64,000 bases of DNA from Bradyrhizobium stylosanthis (GTDB lineage: Bacteria; Pseudomonadota; Alphaproteobacteria; Rhizobiales; Xanthobacteraceae): positions 667,225-731,224 of the forward strand of contig NZ_LVEM01000003.1 in NCBI RefSeq assembly GCF_001641335.1. The letters run 5' to 3'. Of this stretch, positions 23,947 to 32,862 are shown piece after piece. The position numbers were made by a program, and so were the translations under genes. Below the pieces are notes generated by a model. The model worked only from the letters and a program-made list of their open reading frames with translations, had not been told where the DNA came from and did not search any database. Each line of letters starts with the position of its first letter. The first letter of the stretch is position 1.

Positions 23947-24843
23947 ATGACAACCCAGAGCGCGGCACGATCGATGCCGCACGCGAACGACGAACCCGCC
24001 CTGAAATACGTAGAGGCCAACGGGGTGAGGTTTGCCTATCTCGAACAGGGCAGCGGTCCCCTCGTCATGTTCATGCATGGCTTTCCCGACAACGCATGGT
24101 CCTATCGAAAGCAGATGCAAGTGTTCGCGGACGCCGGATATCGCGCGGTCTCGCCGTTCCTGCGCGGCTATGCGCCGACCGAGATCCCGGCCGACGGGAT
24201 TTTCGATCCCATCGCGCTGGGCAAGGATCTCGAAGCGCTCATCGCGGCCCTGAGCGATGACGGGCAGGCGTGCGTCGTGGGCATGGATTGGGGTGGCACG
24301 TCGACCTTTCAGGCGCTGGCCACGGCGCCATCGGCGATCAAGGCCGCGGTGGTGATGAACACCGCCCACCCGATCACATTCTCAAGCATCAGGAGGGATC
24401 CCGATGCGGTTCGATCGATCTTCCATTTCTATTTCTTCCAGCTTCCAGGCGCCGACTCCGCGGTGAACATCGAGGGGCTCCCCTTCGTCGACTATCTCTG
24501 GAAGCTGTGGTCGCCGACATATGAGAACGAGGAACATCTCCGTTCGATCAAGGAGACACTCAGCTCTCCCGGCACGATGAGCGCGGCGCTCAAATATTAC
24601 GGCGGCCTGTTCAATGCGGGATTCGCGCGCCGGCTCCCGATGAACGAGATGTACACCCCGACACTGACGATCTACGGCGGCAACGATCCGACCGCGAGAT
24701 ATTCGGTGAAGGAGGAGCCATTCTTCAAGGGGCCGCACAAGCGCGTCGTCCTACCCGAGGTCGGGCACTTCCCGCACCTCGAACGCGAGGCCGAAGTCAC
24801 GGGTCTGATCATGGACTGGTTCAAGACCTACGCGCCCAACTGA
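23947..24843 (+). CDS. Alpha/beta hydrolase, epoxide-hydrolase-like
   Basis: 298-residue enzyme of the alpha/beta hydrolase superfamily. The ATG at 23947 has AGGGAGA at a proper distance; ATG 23941 is too close. HGFPD (residues 44-48) supplies the oxyanion hole, and the nucleophile elbow VVGMDWGGTST has an Asp (D114), as in epoxide hydrolases and haloalkane dehalogenases, not a Ser. The catalytic His is in EVGHFPHLE and the cap domain spans residues 150-220. The true substrate is unknown. It lies in a probable operon with the PEP-mutase-family gene 49 nt downstream, under MarR control. Confidence 0.88.
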   Translation: MTTQSAARSMPHANDEPALKYVEANGVRFAYLEQGSGPLVMFMHGFPDNAWSYRKQMQVFADAGYRAVSPFLRGYAPTEIPADGIFDPIALGKDLEALIAALSDDGQACVVGMDWGGTSTFQALATAPSAIKAAVVMNTAHPITFSSIRRDPDAVRSIFHFYFFQLPGADSAVNIEGLPFVDYLWKLWSPTYENEEHLRSIKETLSSPGTMSAALKYYGGLFNAGFARRLPMNEMYTPTLTIYGGNDPTARYSVKEEPFFKGPHKRVVLPEVGHFPHLEREAEVTGLIMDWFKTYAPN

Positions 24844-24892
24844 AGGCGTCGCCACAAACATCCCTAGAGCCCTCTGACCGGGAGTACGCGCG

Positions 24893-25696
24893 ATGGACAC
24901 CAAGACACAGCAGCAGCACGCCGAAACATTTCACGCCCTTCACCGAAACACAGACCCCCTCGTCCTGTTCAACGCCTGGGACGCTGCCACCGCCAGAGCC
25001 ATCGCGAAATCCTCCCCTGCCATCGCGACCAGCAGCGGCGCGGTGGCGGCCGCGCTCGGCTATGCCGATGGAGAAAACGTCCCGCTGGATATCGTGACGG
25101 GCCTGGTGTCGCGGATAACAGCGTCCGTGTCAGTCCCGGTGTCGATCGATCTGGAGGCAGGATATGGCCACACCGCGGACGCCGCCGCGGCATCCGCGGC
25201 CAGGATTCTGCAAGCCGGCGCCGTCGGCATCAACATCGAGGACGGGCTGTCCGGAGGAAAGCGGCAGCTTGTCGGCCCCGAACAGCATGCCGCGAAGATC
25301 AAAGCCGTACGGGACGCCGCGCAGGCCCGCGGCATTCGTCTGTTCATCAATGCGAGGACCGATCCGTTTCTGCTGAAATTCGGATCGCCGGATCAATGCC
25401 TGGATGAAGCGGCAAGGCGCGCCAAGGTCTATGCCGAGGCGGGTGCCGATGGAATCTTCGTCCCTGGCTTGACCGACCTCGCACTCATCGCGAAGTTCGT
25501 CCAACTCACGCCGCTGCCGGTCAACATCATGGTGACGCAAGGCGTCCCCGCAATCGCGGACCTTACCCGCGTCGGCGTCCGGCGGGTGAGCCTCGGGCCG
25601 TGGCCGATGATGGCAGCGATGCGTATCGTCGGAGAAGCCGCAGCCGGGGTCGCCACGAGCAGGCAATACGGCACGTTCCTGCAGCCGAATGCATGA
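24893..25696 (+). CDS. Isocitrate lyase/PEP mutase superfamily enzyme
   Basis: 267-residue TIM-barrel enzyme. Motifs visible are FNAWDAATARAIAKS, the metal-binding SIDLEAGYGHT, NIEDGLSGGKRQLVGPEQHAAKI and INARTDPFLLKFGSP. It lacks the KKCGH loop of isocitrate and methylisocitrate lyases, having SGGKR in that place, so it is a carboxy-PEP-mutase or oxaloacetate-decarboxylase-like enzyme acting on a 2-oxo acid. Which reaction it catalyses is undecided. It probably shares a transcript with the hydrolase gene; GGGAG lies before the ATG. Confidence 0.85.
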   Translation: MDTKTQQQHAETFHALHRNTDPLVLFNAWDAATARAIAKSSPAIATSSGAVAAALGYADGENVPLDIVTGLVSRITASVSVPVSIDLEAGYGHTADAAAASAARILQAGAVGINIEDGLSGGKRQLVGPEQHAAKIKAVRDAAQARGIRLFINARTDPFLLKFGSPDQCLDEAARRAKVYAEAGADGIFVPGLTDLALIAKFVQLTPLPVNIMVTQGVPAIADLTRVGVRRVSLGPWPMMAAMRIVGEAAAGVATSRQYGTFLQPNA

Positions 25697-25832
25697 GCCG
25701 ACATCTTGAAGCACACGGTCGTTAGCCCGAGCAACGCCACGCGGCTTGTTCGGCAGCGAACTTGGTCACCATAGAAGCAAAGCGGACGTAGTTATCGGTC
25801 ACATAACGCCGCCGGGCTTATAGGTACACGGC

Positions 25833-28421
25833 CTACGCCGACCGCTTCACCGCCTCGCGTTCCACCACCGGCGCAACATCCAGCCGTCCCAGCATCGCCC
25901 TCGCCTGCTCGGCGCAATGCTCGATCAGCCAGCGCTCGAAGGCGACGGGCGCGAGCGCAGGGGCGTAGAGGAAGCCCTGCACGACGTCGCAGCCGAGCTC
26001 GGCCAGCGTCCTGCGCTGGCCCTCGGTCTCGACGCCTTCGGCGACGACGGTCATGCCGAGGCCCTGGCCGACGCGCACCACGGCGGTGGCGATGGCGAGG
26101 GCGCCCGCGTCCTTCTCGATGTCGCGCATAAAACTGCGGTCGATCTTGAGCTCGCGGATCGGCAGATGGGCGAGACGGCTGAGGCTGGAATAGCCGGTGC
26201 CGAAATCGTCGACCGAGAGGCCGACGCCGAGCTCGCGGATCGCGTTCATGGTCTCGAGCGCGGCGACGCTGTCCTGCATGAACGCGCCCTCGGTGATCTC
26301 GAGCATCAGGGCATCCGGCGGCAGATCGTATTCGGCGAGGATGCCCTTGAGGCGCGCGGCCAGCGTGACGTTGCGGAAATTGATCGGCGACAGGTTCACC
26401 GAGACACAGGGAATGTTGAGTCCTGCCCGGCGCCAACTCGCCATTTGCCGGCAGGCCTCGCGCACCGACCAGAGGCCGATCTGCTCGATCAGGCCGCACT
26501 CTTCGGCGAGCGGGATGAACTTTGCCGGCGAGACGTCGCCAAGCTCGGCATCGTGCCAGCGCGCCAGCGCCTCGACGCCATGGATGGCGCCGTCGCAGCT
26601 GCGGATCTGCGGCTGATAGCTGAGGGTCAGCGCGCCTTCGGCGATGGCGCGGCGCAGCGCCGCGATCAGCGCCAGCCGCTGCTCGGCGAGACCGTTCATC
26701 TCCGCGCTGAACAGGCGGTGGGTGGAGCGGCCGGCCTGCTTGGCCATGTACATGGCGGCATCGGCCTGCTGCATCAGCGTGTCGATATCCGTCGCATGGT
26801 CAGGATAGAGGCTGATGCCGATGCTGGCCGACATCTGCATCGGCCTGGATCCGAGCCTTAAGGGCGCGGACAGCGCTTCGGCGATGCCGGCCGCGACGCG
26901 CTCGGCGGCTTCGGCGTTGCGTTGCGGCAGCAGGATGACGAATTCGTCGCCGCCGAGCCGCCCCAGCATGTCCTCGGGACCGATATGCTCGCGCAGGCGC
27001 TGCGCGAGTTGGATCAAGAGCTCGTCGCCGGCGGCATGGCCGAGCGTGTCGTTGACGTCCTTGAAATGATCGACGTCGAGGAAGGCGAGCGCGACATGGC
27101 TGCCGGTCGGGCACGCATCGATCGCCGTGGTGATCAGGTGGCGCAGCTGCGCACGGTTCGGCAGGCCGGTGAGGATGTCGTGATAGGCGAGCCGCGCGAT
27201 CTCGGCGCGCGCTTCCTTGCGCTCGATCGCGAAGGCGCCGAGATTGACGCAGGCCTCGACGATGCGGCGGTGCCAGCTGCTCGGCGCGCGCGGCTCGCGA
27301 TAGTAGAAGGCGAAGGTCGCGATGACGCGGCCGTCCTTGGCCTTGACCGGCGTCGACCAGCAGGCGCGCAGGCCGATCGCGAGCGGCATGGCCTTGTAGG
27401 GCTGCCAGCGCGGGTCGGTGTCGAGATCCTCGGCCAGAACCGGCTCGCCGTAGAAGGCCGCGGTTCCGCACGAGCCGACATTGGGACCGATCGCGACGCC
27501 GTCCAGCGCGCGGGAATAGTCTTCCGGCAGGCTCGGACCGCCGAGCGGATGGATCAACCCGGCGGCATCGACGTGGAGCAGCGAACAGACCACCTCGGGC
27601 GCGATCTCCTCGACCCGGCGGCACAGCCTGTCGGCGATGTCGGTGATCGGGATCTCGTCGGCGAGCGAGCCCATGATGAGCTGCTGCAGCGAGCGCAGCT
27701 GCTTGGTCTCGGTGATGTCCTCGATCAGCGCGAAGATGTGCTTGACCCGGCCCTTCTTGTCGCGGAATGCGTCGATCCGGGCGCAGATCCAGATCTCCTC
27801 GCCGTCCTTGTCGTAGACGAGCGTCTCGATCTCGCTGCGCCGGCCGCCGGTCAGCAACCGCTTGACGAGCTTTGCGACGGCGTTGCGATCGGTGTGGCGG
27901 CCGGCGATGAGCTCGCCCGCGCGGCGCCCCTCCGCCTCCTCGCTGGTATAGCCGAACAGCGCCGTGAACGCCGAGTTGACGTAGACGATGTTCTGCTCGA
28001 CGTCGGTGATGATCACCGCGCGGTTGGTCTGGTCGGAGACGGCGTGGAGCAGCCCGATCCTGACGCGGCGTTCCGCATCGGACGTCACGTCGCGCGCGAA
28101 CAGGATGCGATGGGTTGCGCCGCCGGCCGTCACCGACGACATCACGACCTGCGCCCTGATGCGGCTGCCGTCGTTGCGCACGAGGCTGATCTCCTCGCGG
28201 ACATCGGCACCGGCATCGTCCTGAAGACATTTGAGCGCGAGAACGGCGGCATCGCGGCCGATGACCTCGCCGGACGAAAGCTTCCAGATCCGCTCCGCGG
28301 CGGCGTTGAAATGCGTGATGCGATGCGCGCCGTCGACGATGACGACGCCGTCGTCGGCGCGCGCGAGCGCCGCGCGCAGCACGTCCGGAATTTCTGTCAC
28401 AAGGCAATCGGAGGCGGACAT
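25833..28421 (-). CDS. PAS-PAS-GAF-GGDEF-EAL c-di-GMP signalling protein
   Basis: About 862 residues from the ATG at 28421. Order: two PAS domains (the second at DQTNRAVIITDVEQNIVYVNSAFTALFGYTSEEA), a GAF domain (GVAIGPNVGSCGTAAFYGEPVLAEDLDTDPRW), GGDEF (RLGGDEFVIL intact), EAL (GVEALARWHD, DDFGTGYSSL, VVAEGVETEG all present). The inhibitory I-site five residues before GGDEF reads GPED, so its Arg is missing and product inhibition should be weak. With both catalytic motifs intact the protein could synthesise or degrade c-di-GMP depending on its sensors. No transmembrane helix is visible, so it is cytosolic. Confidence 0.9.
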   Translation of the reverse strand: MSASDCLVTEIPDVLRAALARADDGVVIVDGAHRITHFNAAAERIWKLSSGEVIGRDAAVLALKCLQDDAGADVREEISLVRNDGSRIRAQVVMSSVTAGGATHRILFARDVTSDAERRVRIGLLHAVSDQTNRAVIITDVEQNIVYVNSAFTALFGYTSEEAEGRRAGELIAGRHTDRNAVAKLVKRLLTGGRRSEIETLVYDKDGEEIWICARIDAFRDKKGRVKHIFALIEDITETKQLRSLQQLIMGSLADEIPITDIADRLCRRVEEIAPEVVCSLLHVDAAGLIHPLGGPSLPEDYSRALDGVAIGPNVGSCGTAAFYGEPVLAEDLDTDPRWQPYKAMPLAIGLRACWSTPVKAKDGRVIATFAFYYREPRAPSSWHRRIVEACVNLGAFAIERKEARAEIARLAYHDILTGLPNRAQLRHLITTAIDACPTGSHVALAFLDVDHFKDVNDTLGHAAGDELLIQLAQRLREHIGPEDMLGRLGGDEFVILLPQRNAEAAERVAAGIAEALSAPLRLGSRPMQMSASIGISLYPDHATDIDTLMQQADAAMYMAKQAGRSTHRLFSAEMNGLAEQRLALIAALRRAIAEGALTLSYQPQIRSCDGAIHGVEALARWHDAELGDVSPAKFIPLAEECGLIEQIGLWSVREACRQMASWRRAGLNIPCVSVNLSPINFRNVTLAARLKGILAEYDLPPDALMLEITEGAFMQDSVAALETMNAIRELGVGLSVDDFGTGYSSLSRLAHLPIRELKIDRSFMRDIEKDAGALAIATAVVRVGQGLGMTVVAEGVETEGQRRTLAELGCDVVQGFLYAPALAPVAFERWLIEHCAEQARAMLGRLDVAPVVEREAVKRSA

Positions 28422-28577
28422 CGTCAAACCCGGCGGCATCGCAAAATGCGGCAATCTGCCCGAGGCTAACGCTCCGATGGTGTTCAAGACGTTTTTGCAA
28501 TCATGCCGCGTCCGGCCAAGACGCGACATGCTTAACGTTCTGCGAAAAAAGCGAAGGTAATCCGGTGCGTCCGGAAC

Positions 28578-29876
28578 CTATCCTGTGGTTCCGCTGTGCA
28601 GTTTGTGCAGCCGGCCCGCCACCGCCCGCACCTTGCCCGGTGAGGCCCGCCAAACCGAGAATGCCGACAAGACACTCACGATCATGGCGATCAGAAAGGC
28701 AAGCGTGTAGTCGCCGGTGCGATCATAGAGCAGGCCGGTCACCCAGGGACCTGCCGCACCACCCGCCAGGGCCGCCAGCATGATGGTGCCGAAGATGCTG
28801 CCCTGGTGCCTGCCCTGGAAGATCTCGAACACCACCGCGCCCATGATCGAGGTGAGGCCGTAGCCGAGCGCGCCTTGCGTGAACACCATGATATAGACCA
28901 GCCACAGCGAGGGCTGGAACTTCAGCGCGATCAGCGCCGCGAAACAGATCGCAAAGCCGGCGCAGCTGATCGCCCACACCGCTTCGCGCCCGATGCGGTC
29001 GGAGACATAGCCGAGCAGGATCTGGCCGGGAATGCCGAGCAGGCTGACGATGCCGAGCGCCCACACCGCGACGGACGGACTGAAGCCGATGTCGAGCAGG
29101 AACTTGGTCTGATGCACCTGCACGGCGTACCAGATGTACAGGCCGGAGAAATAGCCGATTGCGATCCACCAGAAGCGCGCGGTCGCGACGGCCCGCTTCA
29201 GCGTCCACTCGGTGTTGACCCAGACGGGATCGACGACGTTAGAGACGGCTTTGGCCGCGCCTGCGGCGGGCGCGGCGTCGCCGTCCGGCTGCAGGCCGAG
29301 ATCCTCGGGGCGCTTGTGCAGCAGCAAATTGATCGGCGCCAGCGCGATCAGCACGAGCAGGCCCATCGCGGTGCAGGCGGTGCGCCAGCCGGTCTGCTCG
29401 ATCATGTGCTGCACCCAGGGCAGCAGCGTCACCGAGCCGATGCCGACGCCGGCGAAGGCGATGCCGATCGCGAAGCCGCGCTTGCGGATGAACCAGTTCG
29501 GCAGGAACAGCGACTGGCCGGAATAACCGAGACAGACGCTGCCGGCGCCGACCATGACGCCGATGGTGACGTAGAGATGCCAGGGCTGGCTGGTGAGCGG
29601 AGCCAGCAGCAGCCCGCCGCCCATCAGCACGACGCCGAGCTCCATCACCGCGCGGGGGCCGGCGCGATCCATCAGACGGCCGATCAGCGGGCTCGCCACG
29701 CCGGAGGCCACGAAGCCGAACGAGAACGCGCCCGCAGTGATGCCGCGCTCCCAGCCGAACTCGGAGATGATCGGTGGAAAGAACAGAGAGAAGGCGGTGC
29801 GCGCGTTGACGCCGATAGCCATGGTGACGAAGGTCACGGCGACCACGACCCAGCCGAAGAAGAACGGAAGCCGCAT
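28578..29876 (-). CDS. MFS transporter, oxalate/formate antiporter-like
   Basis: 432-residue major facilitator with 12 predicted helices. The start at 29876 (MRLPFFFGWVVVAVTFVTM) follows GGGGTG. MFS hallmarks are SPLIGRLMDRAGPRAVMELG in the helix 2-3 loop and PGQILLGYVSDRIGREAVWA in the second half, and the NWFIRKRGFAIGIAFAGVGIGS stretch resembles the oxalate:formate antiporter (OFA) group. The substrate is likely a small organic anion but cannot be named. It lies between two c-di-GMP genes, with no visible operon partner. Confidence 0.88.
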   Translation of the reverse strand: MRLPFFFGWVVVAVTFVTMAIGVNARTAFSLFFPPIISEFGWERGITAGAFSFGFVASGVASPLIGRLMDRAGPRAVMELGVVLMGGGLLLAPLTSQPWHLYVTIGVMVGAGSVCLGYSGQSLFLPNWFIRKRGFAIGIAFAGVGIGSVTLLPWVQHMIEQTGWRTACTAMGLLVLIALAPINLLLHKRPEDLGLQPDGDAAPAAGAAKAVSNVVDPVWVNTEWTLKRAVATARFWWIAIGYFSGLYIWYAVQVHQTKFLLDIGFSPSVAVWALGIVSLLGIPGQILLGYVSDRIGREAVWAISCAGFAICFAALIALKFQPSLWLVYIMVFTQGALGYGLTSIMGAVVFEIFQGRHQGSIFGTIMLAALAGGAAGPWVTGLLYDRTGDYTLAFLIAMIVSVLSAFSVWRASPGKVRAVAGRLHKLHSGTTG

Positions 29877-30004
29877 TGTACATTTCACCCCTAGATGGTT
29901 CTTACCGACCATCCGGGGCTGTCCGGGTCAAGCGATTTTCGCGCTTGCGTTTTTTGCAGCGGGTTGTTCGCGATGAAAGGCGTGGCAGGCTGCTTTATTG
30001 CGGC

Positions 30005-30047
30005 CATCCTTCGAGACGCCCGCTGTCGCGGGCTCCTCAGGATGAGG
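30005..30047. repeat. Dispersed palindrome, CCTCATCCTGAGG family, inverted copy
   Basis: CATCCTTCGAGACGCCCGC and GCGGGCTCCTCAGGATGAGG are the arms, as in the copy at 20389-20430. Confidence 0.78.
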
Positions 30048-30092
30048 ACGGAGTACGCTGCTGCAGTTTCAACAGCCAGCGACACCGCTTAG

Positions 30093-30137
30093 CCTCATCC
30101 TGAGGAGACCGCGAAGCGGTCGTCTCGAAGGACGAGG
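30093..30137. repeat. Dispersed palindrome, CCTCATCCTGAGG family
   Basis: CCTCATCCTGAGGAGACCGC and GCGGTCGTCTCGAAGGACG form the arms; the unit is inverted relative to the copy 45 bp away. Confidence 0.78.
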
Positions 30138-30144
30138 CGCGCGC

Positions 30145-32574
30145 TCAGGCGGCGTCGCGCTGCGATGGCGGGGCGGATTCGTCGAATGCGATCGCATCCA
30201 CCGGCTGCGGACGGCCGAACAGATAGCCTTGCGCAAAGTTGACGCCGATCGCCCGCAGCCGTTCGAACTCCTCCACGGTCTCAACGCCCTCGGCAGTGAC
30301 GGACATATCGAGCCCGCGCGCCAGCGTCAGGATCGAGGCGATGATGGCGGAAGAGCGCGGCTGGTGCGTGAGGTTGCGGATGAAAGACTTGTCGATCTTG
30401 ATCTTGTCGAACGGGAATGCGGTGAGATAGCTGAGCGAGGAATAGCCGGTGCCAAAATCGTCGAGCGCAAGCTCGATGCCGATGCTCTTCAGCCGCTCCA
30501 TGAAGGCGAGGTTCTCGACGCCGCGCTCCAGCAGAACCGATTCCGTGATCTCGATCTCCAGCCGCTGCGGCGGCAGGCCGGAATCGGCGAGCGCCGCGCA
30601 GATCATCTCGAACAGCTCGGCCTCCTTGAACTGGATCGGCGACAGATTGACGGCGACCGTAAGGCCCGGCGGCCAGCCGGCCGCGTCCGCGCAGGCGCGC
30701 CGCAGCACGAATTCGCCGAGCGGCACGATCAGCCCGGTCTCCTCGGCCAGCGGAATGAACTGATCCGGCGGGATCAGGCCGCGGCTCGGATGCCGCCAGC
30801 GCACCAGCGCCTCGAAGCCGCGCCGCTCGCCGCTCACGGCATCGACGAACGGCTGGTAATGCACCTCGAGCTGGCAGCGCGCGATGGCGTCGCGCAAATC
30901 GCCTTCCAGCGTGTTGCGCGCCTCGAGCTCGGCGGACATCGCCTCGTCGTACACGGTGAAGCAGTTGCGGCCCGCCGATTTCGAGCGGTAGAGCGCAAGG
31001 TCGGCTTTCTTGAGCAGCTGCTCCTGGTCGCTGCCGTGATCCGGCGCGATCGCGATGCCGATGCTGGTGCCGATCTCGACGCGATGCCCGGGAAGCAGGA
31101 ACGGCTGCGCCACGAGCTTGGCGATCCGCGCCGCGAGCTCGGTCGCGCAGGCGCGCTGGTCCTCGCGGGCTTCCTGGATGATGGCGAACTCGTCGCCGCC
31201 GAGCCGGGCCAGCACGTCGCCGGCACGCAACGCGGATTTCAGCCGCTGCGCGACCTGACGCAGCAGCACGTCGCCTGCGCCGTGACCGAGGGAGTCGTTG
31301 ACGTTCTTGAAGCGGTCGAGGTCGAGCATCAGGATCGAGAAGGTCGCGCCGCCCATGTCGAGCTGGCGGTTGAGCTCGTCGAGCCGGGCGAGGAAGAAGG
31401 CGCGGTTGGGCAGGCCGGTCAGGATGTCGGTCTGGGCGAGCTCGAGCACCCGCCGGTTCGCCAGCGACAACCGCCGCGAGTTGCGGCTCGCGAGCATGAG
31501 ATAGGTCGACAGCGACAGCGTCAGCAGCATGCCGACGATGAGGACCGCGACGGCGCGATCATAGCCCGTCTCCAGCGCGCCGCCCGCGGTCGGCATGGCG
31601 CGCACCTGCCACTCGGTGTCGCCGATCTTGAGACTGCCCGACCAGTGCAGGGCCCGCGCAACGTCCCGCATCGACTGCGGTGCGGTGGCGGCGGACGAAT
31701 AGTCCGGCCGCATGTCCTCGAGACTGACGATCTTCCCGGTGAAAGGCGGGTAGACGTTGACGCTGACCGCGGGGCTAGCGCCGGTGGTCACGCGGATGGA
31801 CTGGATCAGCAGCGGCAGATCGAAGACGCCGACCACGAAGCCGGCCAGATTGCGGCGCCGGTCGGCAACCGTCTCGCGCGACGTGCCCTTGGCGTAGACG
31901 GGAATGGCGACGAGGACGTCGGGCACCCGACCGCCCTCCCTCGGTTCGTAGAGACGGGTGCGGATGGCTGCGACCCGATCTTTGTCGCGGGCACGCTCCA
32001 GCGCCGCAAGGCGTTCCGGGATGCTCGCATAGTCCATGCCGTAGACCGGCGACGTCTTCGGCTGGGTCGAGTAGAACACGGGAAAATATTCGTCGCGCTG
32101 CGGCGCGGTCGCGAAGCCCTCGCCCTGAAGCGACTTGATGCGGTAGCCGGACACGCCGTCGGCGATCGCCGCGGCCTCGTATTCGGCGCGCTCCTTGCGA
32201 TTGACGCGCGGCAGCCAGGCGATGCGCAGCATGCCGGGATGACGCTCGAACAGGCGGGCGCTGAAGGTCTCGAACTCGCTGCGGGTGATTTCCTCGTTGG
32301 TCGATTCGAACAGCGTACGCAGCGCGACCAGCCTCGAAATGTACTCGCCCATGCCGTTCTGCATGACGATCGCTTCGGTCTCGGCCGCGTTCTCGAACTC
32401 GATCTTGTTGACGCGGTTTTCCCATCGCGCGACGGCGGCAGCGCCCACCGCCGAGAACAGCAGCCCGACGGCGACCGCGACCAGCGCAGGACGATAGAGC
32501 CCGAGCAGCGGCGCGGCACGCCACCAGCCGGTCCTTCGCTCCCGATCCTGATCGTTCTGACCCCGACCGCCCAT
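30145..32574 (-). CDS. CHASE-GGDEF-EAL membrane c-di-GMP protein
   Basis: About 809 residues from the ATG at 32574 (TTG 32646 and GTG 32586 are also in frame and none has an ideal ribosome-binding site). A helix (PALVAVAVGLLFSAVGAAAVARW) is followed by a periplasmic CHASE domain (RHPGMLRIAWLPRVNRKERAEYE, YPPFTG), a second helix (LIVGMLLTLSLSTYLML), GGDEF (RLGGDEFAII) and EAL (GFEALVRWRH, DDFGTGYSSL, VTAEGVETVEE). The I-site RAGD is intact, in contrast to the protein at 25833. It can sense an external ligand through CHASE and change c-di-GMP; a lone periplasmic binding protein is encoded divergently next to it. Confidence 0.9.
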   Translation of the reverse strand: MGGRGQNDQDRERRTGWWRAAPLLGLYRPALVAVAVGLLFSAVGAAAVARWENRVNKIEFENAAETEAIVMQNGMGEYISRLVALRTLFESTNEEITRSEFETFSARLFERHPGMLRIAWLPRVNRKERAEYEAAAIADGVSGYRIKSLQGEGFATAPQRDEYFPVFYSTQPKTSPVYGMDYASIPERLAALERARDKDRVAAIRTRLYEPREGGRVPDVLVAIPVYAKGTSRETVADRRRNLAGFVVGVFDLPLLIQSIRVTTGASPAVSVNVYPPFTGKIVSLEDMRPDYSSAATAPQSMRDVARALHWSGSLKIGDTEWQVRAMPTAGGALETGYDRAVAVLIVGMLLTLSLSTYLMLASRNSRRLSLANRRVLELAQTDILTGLPNRAFFLARLDELNRQLDMGGATFSILMLDLDRFKNVNDSLGHGAGDVLLRQVAQRLKSALRAGDVLARLGGDEFAIIQEAREDQRACATELAARIAKLVAQPFLLPGHRVEIGTSIGIAIAPDHGSDQEQLLKKADLALYRSKSAGRNCFTVYDEAMSAELEARNTLEGDLRDAIARCQLEVHYQPFVDAVSGERRGFEALVRWRHPSRGLIPPDQFIPLAEETGLIVPLGEFVLRRACADAAGWPPGLTVAVNLSPIQFKEAELFEMICAALADSGLPPQRLEIEITESVLLERGVENLAFMERLKSIGIELALDDFGTGYSSLSYLTAFPFDKIKIDKSFIRNLTHQPRSSAIIASILTLARGLDMSVTAEGVETVEEFERLRAIGVNFAQGYLFGRPQPVDAIAFDESAPPSQRDAA

Positions 32575-32862
32575 CTTGATCCGCACGTCCCCCTCGGCAC
32601 GGCGGCTTGAACTTCTGGTTGAGCCACCGGAACCGCTATCGGACAAGGATCGCGGTTAAGAACTGAACAATTTCGGAATCCGGGCGTGCCGCATTGCGCG
32701 GCTTAGTTAACGAGCGCCCTGCAAGTCGCTGCAGACTGGACATATCCTGCCGGTTTTACCCGGATTTTTACGGATCGGTTGTGCGACGCCGGATTAGCGA
32801 CCTGTTCAGCCCGCAGAACTATTGTTTCCGCAAGGACCCATCCTGCATCGGCAAGACTCCTC

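Larger units (their letters stand above)
29877..30144. other. Intergenic region with two dispersed palindromes
   Basis: 268 bases between the MFS start and the end of the CHASE-GGDEF-EAL gene. It contains the MFS promoter area and two copies of the CCTCATCCTGAGG family in opposite orientation. Confidence 0.5.

Noticed and set aside
30229..32610. Plus-strand open frame of about 790 codons opposite the CHASE-GGDEF-EAL gene
   Set aside because: Codon shadow of the GGDEF-EAL gene; the sense strand has complete motifs.
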